Positions 43,501 through 54,308 of a stretch of 64,000 bases of DNA are shown here, piece by piece (position 1 is the first letter of the stretch; each line of letters opens with the position of its first letter). The notes below the pieces were generated by a model, which was not told where the DNA came from, made no database searches, and saw only the letters and a program-made list of their open reading frames with translations. The DNA comes from Branchiostoma floridae (lineage: Eukaryota > Chordata > Leptocardii > Amphioxiformes > Branchiostomatidae). Location: NCBI RefSeq assembly GCF_000003815.2, contig NC_049980.1, positions 6,674,828-6,738,827 on the forward strand, given 5' to 3'. Both the position numbers and the translations under genes were made by a program.

Positions 43501-46500
43501 TTTGCTTTCCTCCATAGGCCACCACTGGTACAACAGAAGTACAGGGTTCAGGACAGGATGTAGAACCAGCTGCTGCTTCTGAATCTGACGATCAGCTTAT
43601 GGAAACTCAAGCTTATGGACTCGAGGAAGGAGAAGAGAAAAGTGCAGTCAACCTGGACACTGAGGTACGACAATGTTTTCATTGTTACTGGGTGGGCCAG
43701 CTTCTTTTTATTAACAACTAGGGGGCTGAATTTGGAGGAACCTACGATTGGTAGAGCTGAATTGCAAGGGTCTATGATGGCAACCTGTATGCAGCGCTTA
43801 GTGACTTTAATACAAGAGTAACTGGCCCAGTTGCGGTCATAGGACTTTGAGAATATGAACCACTGACATCGAGAAGGACCCTTACTCCTTACCACAAGTC
43901 TGGTGGGTTTTTAACATGCTCGATGTGTAGAAGTCCACTGTGTCCTGCTGATGCAGTGGTCTGGACACTTTGCATCTGCAATCAGTCTTTCTTCAACGCT
44001 CTCCACTTCATCCTGTTCATCGTAAGGTTCCTTAGCTCCTGTAGTTTTCTTTCTGACCGCAATGGTTTGAGTCCTCTGTCCTCGAGTTGTAGCCCTCCTC
44101 AAAAGTGGGACCTACATTTTATGTCTTATCAGAAGGAGAAGACAGCTTCTCATTCTCATCTGGTTGTCTTCTTCAAATGAGCTGTCTTCTTCAAATTCCA
44201 GGAAGAAGAAACAAAGGAGGAGGGTCCAACTGCAGGAGCTAAAGCTCTGAAAGTAGACAAAAGCCAAGAAATGGAAGAAGATGTACAAGCAGGTAAAGAA
44301 GTCATTGTGTCTCAGGCATTACGTTATTGGTTATGTAAGTTAAGGCCATGTTGGTTTGATTATATGAATGACATCAGTGTGCACAGCAACGAAGCAGCTG
44401 CAAAATGAGCAAAGAAATGCCGTAAACTGATACTAATGTAACAGTTGTAGAATGCCAAACTCCATTCCAAAGTCAAAGAAGAAGATGTGAACGAACAAAT
44501 GAAGTATCTATTTATCATTTTGGTATTCCTTTCATTTTTCATTCTATTCCGTATTCTTTGGTATCAATTGTCATTTGTGAACATTCCAGACCACTTAGAT
44601 CTCATAATGAAGACAACTTTTTTTGCCAAACTTTTTTATTTTGCATGCTGGCACAAGTTTTTGGGATCTCAGAGGATGTCATCCATATAACCAAATCAAC
44701 ATAGCCTTATGTATACTAAATTTTAATGGTGCTTTGATTTTTCCAAGAGATGACTATAGCTTCACAAATTCTGGAAAATCTATTAATTCTCCTTTCCAAT
44801 GGATACTAATATCTTTCCTTGATATGAAGTAACATGGTACATGGTATTATTCTTTTCCTTCCAGGAAGCAAAAAAGGAAGGCAGAAACGTGGAGGTAAAA
44901 TTCCATCCGAGGAAAAAACTTCTCCAGAGTTGGAAGACACACTCACAAGGAGGCGTACCAGAGGTCACAAACAAGACGATTCAGAAGACAAGGATGGTCC
45001 AGCTGTTAGTCTGCCAGCTGAATCAGCTGCAGAAAAACCAGTAAGGTTGGGACGTGGGAGAAGGTCCGCGCCTCCAAAAGCACCTGTAGAAGGAAAAGGA
45101 GCAGAAGATAAACCTCAGTCTTCCAGGAGAGCTGGCAGGTCCCAGCAAGAAGAAAATGAGAAGAACGTCCAGGCAGGCAGCAGCAATAACACCAAGAAAC
45201 CAAAGACAAAGGGGAGGAAATCTGAGCCAGCTCCAAGCACAAGCAAATCTGATCACAAGGAAGAATCTACTAAGACTGTTGATGCAACAGATGACAACCA
45301 AGAGGAGGTACCAGACAGAGTACAAGACATTGCAGAGGGAGCGACAATTGGGAGGACAACAAAGAAAGCGCGCGGAAGAAAATCTGAACCAGCTCCAAGC
45401 ACAAGCAAATCCGATGACATGGAAGAAACTACTAATACTGTTGATGAAACAGATGACAACCAAGATACAAACAGTGTACCAGATATTGCACAGGGAGCGA
45501 CAACCGGAAGAACAACAAGGAAAGCGCGTGGAAAGAAATCTGAGCCAGCGCCTGTAAGCAGTGTTGTAGAATCAACCACTGCTACAGGTACTAGGGGCAA
45601 AGGCAGAAGAAGAAAAGACAATGACACAGAAAGTGTTGCGTCGGACGTTACAGACGACCTAGAAGAGGCCAGGCCTTCAAGACGATCAGTAAGAGGCAAG
45701 CAGAAAGAAGACTCCAAAGCTAAACAGGGAGGAAAACAGGAAGGTAGAAGGAGAACGAGAGGAAGAGCAGCTAAGGATGATGATGATGAAGAGACAGGTG
45801 ATGGAGATGAGCAAACTGATGTGAATGGTGCTGAAAATATTAGCAGTGATGCTGCAAAGGGTCAGGTTGTAGAGGAAGATGCAGCTCCAGAACATTTACC
45901 AGCAACCAGACGAGGTAGAGGTAGGAAGAGTGTTGCAGCATCTACGAGAAGAGGTAAAGCAAGTGCTGTGGAGAAAAGTGCAGAGGACTCCGTGGAAAGT
46001 GCAAAGAGTGTTGAAAATGAAGTGCCAAAGATAGTTGTAAGTGAAGAAGCCCCTGGACCAAGCGGCAGACAGACAAGAAAAAGGAAAGGAGCAGCTGTCG
46101 AACTTGAAGAAAACGAGACACACACTGCTGAAGACAGCAAAGTTAAAGAGATAGTTGTAAGTGAAGAAGTCCCTGGACCCAGCGGCCGACAGACCAGAAA
46201 AAGAAAAGGGATGGCTGTCAAAGAAAATGAGACACACACTGATGAAGATAGCAAAGCTCAAGAAGCTGAGGGAAGCCAGAAGACCAAAGGAAAGAGAGGA
46301 CGACAAGCATCCAAGGAAGAAACCAAGGAAACAGCAGAAGAGAACAGTCAGCCAAGGGGAAGAGGAAGGAAAAAGACTACAAGTGGACAGAAGAATGAAG
46401 GGGGAGAGGAAAATACATTGGTAAGAGTGTAGTATTTACCCACTTTGTAGTCATATTTTAACACAACTTTTATTTTTGTCAAGCAAATGCTAGTTATTGT

Positions 46501-49500
46501 TGCAGTCATCAAGTACATGTTGGGACAGTTGTTCAGACATCATCTTTTAAACCTGCAACAAGCTCTTTTCTTTTATCTTTATCATTTTCACTCTGTTAGA
46601 GCACTGCATCACAGTCTACACAGTCCAGCAGTGCCACAGAGAACGCTGATCTACAGGTACATCTGTCCTCTCTACAGTTAAACATGTGTTAATGATTATT
46701 GTGAAAATATCTATAAGGACAGGGCTCGAAATACCATCTGCATGATATGCAGGTTAGTGCAGGTGAAATTGGAGCTGTGCAGGTATTTCTGATGTCTACC
46801 TGCACCTAACCTGCACTGGTCCATGTACTGGATTTTATGCATGAATGTCATATGATGTAGGTGTATGTGGATTGTTATTACAGGGGGTAGCTGCATTGGC
46901 TGTTAGCACCTATAAAGTATAAAAGAAAAAATAATGTTTCCTGAACAATTTTAGTATGATCCGAACTTCCTAAATTCAGAGTGGTGCATGTAAAATCTGG
47001 CTGGTGCAGGTAATGTTCAATGTTACCTGCACCAGTGCAGGTATGCAGAAAAAAGTATTTGATTTGACTATGCGGATGGCATCCTCCAGGCAATGGAAAA
47101 CTGATACAAGGCTGAGAAAAGAATAAAAATGGGCCAAATAGAAGCAACCTTCATTTCTAATGGCCAGCAAAAAATTACAAATGACTGGTCTTACAAACAA
47201 GCATTTACTGAACAGTAGTTTCTTTCTTTAATGTGTTCTTGTACATTTTCTTGGAATACTTTTCTTGGAGTATGTCATCCATATAATTGAATCAAGGTTG
47301 CCCTAACACATGAATTTTTTCAAGCCTACACCAGTTGCTGCCGCAAACATGTTCCAAGCACTAGAGATATTTTGAGACACGGGTATGTTCTTCATGTTCA
47401 TTAGACAAGAGACATTGTTAAGAAAAAGAAATTGTCGTGACCAGTATAGCATTCAGCTTTCTTTACATCCTTTCTGCAGGAAACCACCACAAGCCGCAAA
47501 CGTGGCAGGAGTGGCCAAAAATCAGCCGAGAGCGCAGCACCACAAGTCTCAGCTAAACTGACTCCACCTGAAACACCTGCAGGTTTGTAAATGTAACAGA
47601 TAATGCATTAATGTACAGAATTCAATGGGGTGTATTGAGTATCACCCGAGGTACCAGCCTGACTATGGGAGGGATGGCCCAGAGGCCAGCTGGAGATCCC
47701 ACCTACTGGACACCATGTTGTACTTTATTTATGTCATACCTGCCCAAGAAAACACACGTGTAAAATGGGCCAGGAATTTTTCGTGTGTTCCAACCAAACG
47801 TGGAACAACAGCAATTCCAACATCCGAGTTGAGTTCAGCGTTCAATTTTGAGAGTGCCATACTCGGTGCACTCGCGTGTTCTAACTATTCTATTAAAGCC
47901 TAATAGTATGTGATAATGTAGATTTCCATGAGATAACTCAAGTTATCACCCAGTCCAGAACACCTGTATCAAACGTTCTGTCACGGTGCAGGTATGACAT
48001 GATATTGGACTAAGTCACTTGGTACAGAAAGATTAACTTGCACCAGAAAAAGAAATCATGGTTCTTTGCTCTTTGCTCTACCTTTAGTTAATCTTGACAA
48101 AGGTCTAATTGACCCTTGAGGGCTGTTTTTCATAAAGGTGGAGAGTATACAGCTAAACTCTGGTCATTCAAATTTTTCCTTCCCAGTTTTAAGCAGTCCC
48201 AGCCAAAGGACCAGGAGGGCTGTCTCAGGGGACAGTAAACCCAGGATAATGTTCACTGGTGTGGTGGACAGGCAAGGAGAGAAGGTTAGTTTAACTTAGT
48301 ACTGTAGGTCATGGCATTGTCTATAGAGCTTCCTCACTGTGATGCATACCTAGCTGCACACTTGATCTGTGTGCTTAAACCTTTCACTTGTACATGTAAC
48401 TGTAAAATTGTGTAGGTACAGGTCCTGACTACAGTCTGCCTGTACCTGTACCCAAACAAACTGAATCACTAGTGGGCACCACTTTTTCAGACTGAGGATA
48501 AGTAAGTCGTTTCTTAAAGATGACAATTTTGATAACCTGCCAGTTGAAGATTGAGAAAAGTTACGAATTGACTTGTTTTGAGAATCAAATGCGTAGCTTT
48601 TCATATAGAGGTCATAGTTTACCTCTAATTGTCTGAAAAGACAGATAGTTGACCATGATTGTTTATTTATAGTTCTGGATTTGTGCCTTAACTATTGTAC
48701 CTGTGCCTAAGATTTGTTAAGGTAGACAGGTCTACTTACTATTACAACTATATATTTGCAAGCCCTTGTCATTGTCTTTCTTATAGTTTTAATATCGATA
48801 AATAGTTTATTATGAGTGGATTTATGCCTGTTGTGCGTAAGAGAGATGATGATTTAATGACCTGCCCAAAATAGTTATAATTAGTAGCATCTAATGATGA
48901 AAGAACAAAAGATTTTCCTGGGATGAAGTGCTTTATGAGGTGAATGTTAGCATCTGATAGCAAATTTGATGGATGGATTTATTTCTTTAAATCATATTAG
49001 AATGCAACTACATGTACATGTATCTTGAATTTGTATTCTAGGAGTCTCTAGTGGCTAGATTTATCGTTCTGTCTGTTTTGTTGAAGTGATGACAAATATC
49101 ACCACCTGTAAAGGTTTTACGATGTGATCCTTTGTGTCATACTGTAAGACAGGAAATGTTTGCAGTCGTTTTATGTTCGCGATGACCTTGTCTCTGTGAA
49201 ATAGATAATTATATGCCTCTGCCAAAATTTTGTACTGTCTTCAGGCTTCCTCCCCTCAACCGTACACTTAAAAAACACAAACACTCCATTTTTTTCCTTG
49301 ACGCAAAATTACATTTTGTAAATCACACCTAACATTTCTCCTTTTACAGTAATTCACTGCTAGGATTTTGTTCTGCATGATTTACTCATAAATCTGTTGT
49401 GTATGCTCTCTAATTGTGTCCTTAATAGATAGTGAAAGACCTGGGAGGTGATCTGGTGGACTCTGTCATTAACTGCACACATCTGGTGACAGACAAGGTG

Positions 49501-52500
49501 GGTATCATTTTCAGTTTATCGAGTTACTGTTGTACCCAGAATGATGAAACTGCTTTATGAAATGGATGAGTTGACATACTAAGTATTTATGAAAAGAGCT
49601 ACTACTCTCACAATATGATTTTTACTTAATGAGCTCACTGCTCAGTTTTGTAGACATAAATGAAGAACAGTATTGGAACAGCCAGTAAAGTTGTTTTTCT
49701 TTCTAGTAAACACTAGTTTGGGTAGAAATTAATGAAAGATTAAGTTGAGTTCAAGACCATGAGTTAGAATAGTGCAGAACTGGGCTCTAGCCAGCTCAAA
49801 ATTTTTTTCCGTCAGCCAATTCCCATTGTCGCGAAAATGAGATTATTGTATGCAAAAGGGCTCCGACACACTTTGTCAACAATAATAACAATAGCAAAAC
49901 TAACAGTGTGTGGACGATGTCCCCAAGCCGCCTGTAGCTTCCACCAAGGATTTTTGTCCGTTAAGGTTGACGGATTGGTTTTTAAAGTTTTCCGTCACAC
50001 GCAGCAAATTTCTGTCAATTGACGGAAAAACGGACGCTGTCTAGAGCCCTGGTGCAGAATGTCCCTTTTGTTCGGCAGGTGAGGAGGACAGTGAAGTTCC
50101 TGTGTCTGCTGGCACGAGGTCAGCTCATCGTCAGCACAGACTGGCTGGACAGGTGTAAGGACTGTAGGACCTTCCTAGGTAAGGTTGGACATACATGTAT
50201 GAGGTAATGGTAGCAAGGGTGTTTGGCACAGAACCCAACAATCCTGATTCCAAATTCCCTGACATGCTTTGACATGGTGCCCACTTCACATTGACTTTGG
50301 TTGAGGTCCGATATTTAAGGAAAGCCTCACCTCAAGTATGTTAAATAGATTCTGACTGCATTTATTGAAATGGTAGACTACGTGATCCTTTCCTGTGTAA
50401 GTAGATGAAATGAATCTGTCAACATGTGCAGCTTGTGTGCCTCCTGTAATGTCAGTACCCCTGTAGTGCCTGTACCCCTGAAGTGCCTGTACCCCTGTAG
50501 TGTCTGCACCACCTGTAAATTCTGTATTTCTGAAGTGTCTGTACCCATTGTCATTTTATTGTGAAAAATAGAAATGCTCCATAATTACTACAAACTGTGT
50601 CTTATCACTGTGTACAAGCTATGTCTTATCACTGTCAATGATAATCATGCATGCTTTTCAGAAACCAAGGCATGCTGTACTATAGCTCTAATAAGAATAA
50701 GCCATACATTGTTTCTACAGATGCTGCTCCCTTCATGATAAAGGACCCAGCCACAGAAAAGCAGTACAACTTCAGTCTGGCCACGTCACATGAGAAGGCA
50801 CGTGATGCTCCCATGTTGGAGGGGTACAGACTACACGTCACTGCTGGGGTGAGACCTGACCCTACACAGATGAAAGGTAATACATTTTCTATGTTCTATG
50901 TTCATTGATAGTTGATGTGCATTACTACAGTAAACTGTAATGTTGGTTTTATGTTTGCAGTTTTTGCAGTACTTTCTTCACTGTCAACTCAAGACCACTG
51001 TTGAAATCCTTGTTCTGTCTTAGCATACCTTTTAATTTGTTTGATTGCTTTATGTAATTGTTACATTCTACACATCGTACAGTATTGTGATAGTAGAAAA
51101 GTATGTTGTGTACATTGTACTCATATCCACTAGGTAGTTAGATCAGTGACAATTGGTCACGTAAATAGTGCAAAATGCGACTTTCCAACTGTGGCCGTCC
51201 CTTGCTGGTGATTTCCAACTGGCTGTCCGTAAAGGTTTTGGTGTTTCCGATTTCTATAGCAGCATGCATATGTGACTGTAGTACTAACACAAACTCAAGA
51301 CCACTGCAAACACTGACAAAACATTTTCTCCTTACTGTGAAATGAAATCATCGTGAACTTGAGTGTGTTTACAGTTTGTTGTCACTTGCAGTTAGCCTTT
51401 GGGTAGGAATTTGTATTAAAGATTATTATCATTATATTGAAGTAATAAGGAGTATGTAATAATGATTCAAGAAACAACAATTCATCACTGCCAAGAGGAT
51501 ATGAAGAAATCTTAACCAAAAAACAGATAGTGAGGAAATTACTATAAATTAAGAATTTGCCATGAAGAATGCACCTTCTTGAATTCTAAACAGAAAAAGC
51601 CAAAAATGTTAACATGTACAAATGTAGAATACAACGCTGTGTATACCATATCATCTGATGTAGTATCCCAATGCACAGGAGGGCTAGGACAGAGGGTGAT
51701 GCGGAATACATGTACATCGTCATGTATTTTGTTCATGTCATACCCAAACACATATTTCTTTGATGGCTGTGCAATACCAAAACATACAGACCAGTCCAGA
51801 GGACCTGTTTTGACCACCGTCCCATCCCTGGTATGCAAAATATAGAAACTGTGTGTTGCTGTTCCCTATTCAATACTAGATTAAGTGTCCTCACAGATAT
51901 TACATGTTCTCTGTCTCCTTTCCCAGATATTATCAACTGTGCGGGAGGAGAGGTACAATACTTCCATTCTTGATAGTGTTTGCTTTTGACCTTTTGCAAA
52001 TTTTGATACCAAGATTCAATTTCAGTTTAATGTACAGTAAATTCTGTCTTTGTTTCCTATAGCAATGGTTTTGTTTGAAGACTTTGTGTCTTTCTACCAC
52101 TGTTCTTTGCTCAGAAATGTTTCGATTTTCATGTGCTCTAATACAATTTATTTCACATCTCTTTGTTTTCTCCATGAAAAGTTTCTAAAGACGATGCCGA
52201 AAACGCACACAGACGGGACAGTAGTGGTGTCGTGCGAGGCAGACAGGAAACAGTGTGACCCGGCTCTGAAGGCCGGTATCCCTGTCGTCACTGCAGAGTT
52301 CCTCCTCACGGGAATACTGCGCCAGGAAGTGGATGTCGAGGCATATCCTTTTGCGTAAAACCTCAAATAATATGGTGTCTTGGGATTTCAGGGTTAGACA
52401 AGTCCATTGGCCCAACTGCGAGTAGAAGCACTAATCAGGCAAATGCATGTCTTACTGTACCTGCTCGATTGGTCAAGCAGGTGTGAATTTTCCATGGGCA

Positions 52501-52992
52501 GATATAGGTAGATATTTGTCCACTAGTCTGACTTGACAGCACTTGGCATCCACACAAAGTGGAAATTATCAAGCAAGCTGAAATAAAAAGTACTTGGTCT
52601 TGTAAATAAACACTGTTACTTTTTATGAAAAAGAGGATCTACTTGCTGCAAGTAGAAATGCATAGAAATAGTTATGAATGATGAAATTCAGGCCAGTAGA
52701 TTTTTTATGTGTTAGTGTATTTTCTAGAATTTGCCAAATATCCAACCCTTGATTTCATTTAGAATTCTAAAAGTTCTCTGTCATGAAATGAAAGATAAGT
52801 ATTCTGCCAATGTATGCTATTTTTCACAGTTATCTTGAGTCGCATTGAAACTTCTGAAATTACGAATTTTACAGAGATAGATCTTTAACCTGGTCCACTC
52901 ACAGACTGTTTGCAGACTTTGACAGAGGTTCCAACAAGAGGAAGAGTACTGCACCGGCTGCTGACACTGGCAAGAGGTCCAGGCGCCGATAG
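31588..52992 (+). CDS. MDC1: Mediator of DNA damage checkpoint protein 1, 25 coding exons
   Basis: Nuclear scaffold that binds phosphorylated H2A.X at double-strand breaks and recruits ATM, NBS1 and RNF8. Exons: 31588-31671, 32047-32163, 32593-32688, 33621-33725, 34740-34826, 35714-35876, 36154-36237, 36977-37198, 37655-37729, 39429-39493, 39753-40577, 41754-42065, 42502-42729, 43518-43664, 44202-44292, 44865-46420, 46600-46656, 47480-47582, 48187-48284, 49429-49497, 50079-50178, 50721-50876, 51927-51952, 52182-52354, 52905-52992. Total 1708 residues (human about 2090). Order: N-terminal TQAINWD (human has TQAIDWD), FHA (about 29-134), acidic TQ-rich region (about 246-870), basic repeat region (about 901-1419), two BRCT domains (about 1490-1690), basic tail. 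The start follows an acceptor directly (CAG|ATG). Identity is secure from both ends; some internal exons rest on frame and splice sites only. Confidence 0.93.
32047..33725 (+). other. MDC1: MDC1 FHA domain exons
   Basis: Three phase-0 exons encode the forkhead-associated phosphothreonine-binding domain. Visible FHA residues: Gly-Arg in DNLIGRSDTCNVHV, the SLSKKH block, and Asn in YDCGSRNRT, in that order and at usual spacing. In human MDC1 this domain binds phospho-Thr4 of another MDC1 molecule and ATM. The N-terminal TQ at residues 6-7 (DQTQAIN) corresponds to that Thr4-Gln5 site. Confidence 0.9.
34034..34650. mobile_element. CAGGGCTTGAAATAC-ended element hosting a nested hAT-like element
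   Basis: Left end CAGGGCTTGAAATACTGGG; arms repeat GTGCACCCA. The middle is replaced by the insert 34064-34574. The right end is not clearly preserved (about 34650). Confidence 0.6.
34064..34574. mobile_element. hAT-like element with exact 8-bp duplication
   Basis: Inverted ends TAGGGCTGGGTA and TACCCAGCCCTA bound 511 bp. An exact 8-bp duplication ATGTGCAC flanks it (34056-34063 and 34575-34582). Subterminal repeats are AGGTCCGGACCTGGACC-like. It lies in MDC1 intron 4. Confidence 0.9.
34905..35118. mobile_element. TACTGTAATT-ended miniature element
   Basis: Starts TACTGTAATTCACTTTG and ends GGAATTACAGTA; inside are ACTTTCACGG and CCGTGAACATAAAA. The same words occur at 42818-43030, 50925-51380 and 57050-57170, a loose dispersed family. 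Confidence 0.55.
35296..35515. mobile_element. GCTAGTTCACCTTTA-ended miniature element
   Basis: Inverted ends TAATGCTAGTTCATG and GGAGAACTAGCGTTA, with GGGTGACC near the left and GGTAACTT-like near the right. The interior carries GTTTGAAACCGTC and TGATCCCTAAAATA. Same family as 28958-29155 and 55718-55935. MDC1 intron 5. Confidence 0.7.
36449..36900. mobile_element. hAT-like miniature element in MDC1 intron 7
   Basis: Ends AAGGGGTGGGTACTGGTACA and TGTACCCCTA are imperfect inverted repeats; AGGTCCAG subterminal repeats as in 15150-15525. It ends 76 bp before exon 8. Confidence 0.65.
37840..39378. mobile_element. pogo/Tigger-like non-autonomous element
   Basis: Inverted ends CAGTGAAACTTGTATAAG and CTTAAACAAGTTTCACTG, flanked by TA on both sides, as in Tc1/mariner-pogo elements. 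Length 1539 bp. Near the left, three diverged copies of a roughly 100-bp unit follow each other (about 38030-38280, word ACTGCGTCATTTTCAAG). No transposase frame. It fills MDC1 intron 9 and ends 50 bp before exon 10. Confidence 0.85.
40644..41041. mobile_element. TAGCCTGG-ended element with 9-bp duplication
   Basis: Ends TAGCCTGGATTCCATACCCC and the approximate complement ending CCAGGCTA bound 398 bp. The 9-bp flank AGTACCCAA is exact on both sides (40635-40643 and 41042-41050). MDC1 intron 11. Confidence 0.8.
41066..41160. repeat. Head-to-head pair of a dispersed repeat, forming a 38-bp stem
   Basis: 41066-41103 and 41123-41160 are near-perfect inverted copies (AAGCAACTGGATATGGTTTT and complement) separated by 19 bases. 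This is two copies of the CATATCCAGTTGCTTGAG repeat facing each other in MDC1 intron 11. Confidence 0.85.
42772..42832. repeat. Perfect 25-bp hairpin in MDC1 intron 13
   Basis: CTGCATTTACAGTAACCAGT and five more bases (42772-42796) are followed, after 11 bases, by their exact reverse complement (42808-42832). It begins 43 bases after the exon 13 donor. The right arm continues into a TACTGTAAATGCAG-ended miniature element that ends near 43029. Confidence 0.85.
44341..44708. mobile_element. TAAGGCCATGTTG-ended miniature element
   Basis: Ends TAAGGCCATGTTGGTTTGAT and ATCAACATAGCCTTA are inverted repeats; ATGACATC follows the left end and GATGTCAT precedes the right. Partial copies at about 32265-32345 and 47150-47320. 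MDC1 intron 15. Confidence 0.7.
44865..46420 (+). other. MDC1: MDC1 basic repeat exon (PST-like region)
   Basis: One 1556-bp exon encodes 518 residues rich in Lys, Arg, Ser, Pro and Glu. It holds RGRKSEPAPSTSKSD repeats (at least two near-exact and one diverged), and two VVSEE(A/V)PGPSGRQTRKRKG repeats near the end. RGR and RGRK cores resemble AT-hooks. Position and the TRGRK/PSTST flavour match the PST repeat region of vertebrate MDC1, which binds chromatin. The unit sequence is lineage-specific. Confidence 0.85.
46720..47058. mobile_element. CAGGGCTCGAAATAC-family element, right end truncated
   Basis: Left end CAGGGCTCGAAATACC, arms with GTGCAGGT/ACCTGCAC; the right end stops at AGTATTT without the GAGCCCTG. 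MDC1 intron 17. Confidence 0.7.
47632..47990. mobile_element. Reverse copy of the 31141-31557 element
   Basis: Shares with 31141-31557, in reverse order and complement, the words around TTTATGTCATACCTG, AACATCCGA and AACACCTGTATCAAACGTT. MDC1 intron 18. Confidence 0.6.
48410..48730. mobile_element. Degenerate hAT-like element (18518 family)
   Basis: Shares AGGTACAGGTCC, CTGTACCTGTACC, AACAAACTGAA and GATGACAATT with 18518-18927 in the same order. Ends are eroded. MDC1 intron 19. Confidence 0.55.
49780..50051. mobile_element. hAT-like element next to an MDC1 splice acceptor
   Basis: Ends CTGGGCTCTAGCCAGC and a diverged GCTGTCTAGAGCCCTG; an exact 8-bp duplication GTGCAGAA flanks it (49772-49779 and 50052-50059). 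Same family as 19132-19481. Its right end is 27 bp before MDC1 exon 21. Confidence 0.9.
50450..50535. repeat. 17-bp tandem repeat in MDC1 intron 21
   Basis: The word AGTGCCTGTACCCCTGT repeats about five times with small changes. Confidence 0.75.
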
Positions 52993-54308
52993 GTCATGGT
53001 AGTCGTGGCCAGTCCCAGTATTTAACTCTATGTGATACATGTGCAACATTTTACTTAGCCATATGGTAGTTGAAAACTTCTGTGTCTTTCTCGACTACCT
53101 CCAGGGTTCTCACCAGCACAGTTGGACGTAGGGGTCCCTAACCTGTGATTTGTATCCCCTATGCTGTGATTTGGGCCATTACACTGTTTCAATTAAGGGG
53201 GTTTTGTTGTTTGGAAACAAAGGTAACAAATGCTGGCTTTATTTTATTAAATTTGGCTGTCAAAATGCATGAAAAGATGTTTCTGAGTCATAAATTAAAA
53301 AACATTTTCAGGGGGAGGATGCCCCCAGACCCCCCTACAATGTTCTTACAAATGTACGTCTTCTACTTTCCATGTGGCTTCTTTAAGCACTAAGGTGTCC
53401 CCTATGCTGTGAAAAATCCTGGTGAGAACCAGTGTGACTTTCTTGGTTTTGTAGATACTGGAAAATGAAGTAAGGAAAAAAAGACATCTTCATGTCATTG
53501 AGAAATCTGTAGTCAAGTTGAAAGATAAGAAAAAAGTGTAGTTGTTAAGGTATTGGTTAAGGTAAACCTTAGGTTTGTATTGTTTTAAAGTAATCTGTGG
53601 ATATGCCTGCATATTTTAATAGTAAAGGAAGCATTCCAAAAGGTCAGATGTTCCAAATATACATGTTTCCACATTCCGAGCCACATTCCACTTGCTCAGT
53701 CTACAGCTTTTTACAATGTTTTGTTTGGAGTTATGACACTGACATAAGTTTTTAAGAATCGTACCTTACTTGGAAGATACTCACATAGTACTATCCACTC
53801 TGTATATACCTGCTCAACTAAAGCAAGCAGTCATAGAAGTTACAAGGCATATGCATGTATTTTTTAATCACTTGGGTTTCATAACAAACATCACTGTGAC
53901 AACATACAGTGTATTTGATACATATAGTCTCAGTAAAATAACTCTTTAGAATAGCAAAAAGTTTTTCTTGTCATTCTTTTAAAATACACGTATCATGTCA
54001 TTTTTAAAACTTTTTTCCATACATATGTGTGTGTGTATCATATCATCCTTTGACATAAGTCCTTATTTTCCTTAAGTACAATATAAATGCAGCAGTAAAA
54101 GCCTTCATTGTTTTCAATAGATTCACACATCACTGCATCAAAGCATTGCCACCAACACCAAGAGAATACATCATCTTACAGTGCTATATTGTGCATAAAG
54201 TAGATGCTTGCGTACATATTTCCAATTTTTTTTGGCAGAACTCTGGACATATGCATCTTCACGTTTTGTATAAAGAACACAGATAAGGTCCCCTCTATAT
54301 ATCGGTTA
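52993..54308. other. Convergent 3' regions of MDC1 and the receptor gene
   Basis: Holds the 3' untranslated regions of both genes, which end facing each other. A CAGGGTTCTCACCAG-started insert with inverted end CTGGTGAGAACCAG spans 53102-53431. No other gene seen, and no polyadenylation signal can be placed with confidence. Confidence 0.55.

Larger units (their letters stand above)
36977..43664 (+). other. MDC1: MDC1 TQAY phospho-motif array
   Basis: Exons 8, 11, 12, 13 and 14 encode 12 copies of Thr-Gln-Ala-Tyr (3, 6, 1, 1, 1; the sixth in exon 11 is completed by exon 12) plus one TQSF. They lie in acidic sequence, often as ETQAYG after DQL. Decayed copies also occur in exon 12 (TLAY, TIAY, TMAY, TQAC). 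TQ is the ATM/ATR target; in human MDC1, four TQXF sites when phosphorylated bind the RNF8 FHA domain, which prefers Tyr or Phe at +3. One SDTD (NBS1-type) motif is seen, in exon 8 (LDSDTDI). Confidence 0.9.
48187..52992 (+). other. MDC1: MDC1 tandem BRCT domains and C-terminal tail
   Basis: BRCT1: exons 19-21 read IMFTGVVDRQGEK, VKDLGGDL, THLVTDK, then RRTVKFLC and STDWLDRC. The FTG Thr and the RRTVK Lys correspond to residues that hold the phosphoserine of H2A.X in human MDC1 (Thr1898, Lys1936). BRCT2: exons 22-25 read LEGYRLHVTAGV, INCAGGE, TVVVSCEAD, EFLLTGILRQE. The final exon adds a short tail with KRKS and KRSRRR clusters, a likely nuclear signal. Exon 24 uses a GC|GTAAAA donor; if not spliced, a stop follows at 52356-52358. 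Confidence 0.9.

Noticed and set aside
45023..46306. Minus-strand frames of 130-154 codons opposite MDC1 exon 16
   Set aside because: Antisense shadows of a purine-rich coding exon; they read as Ser/Leu/Phe-rich strings with no start or splice context.
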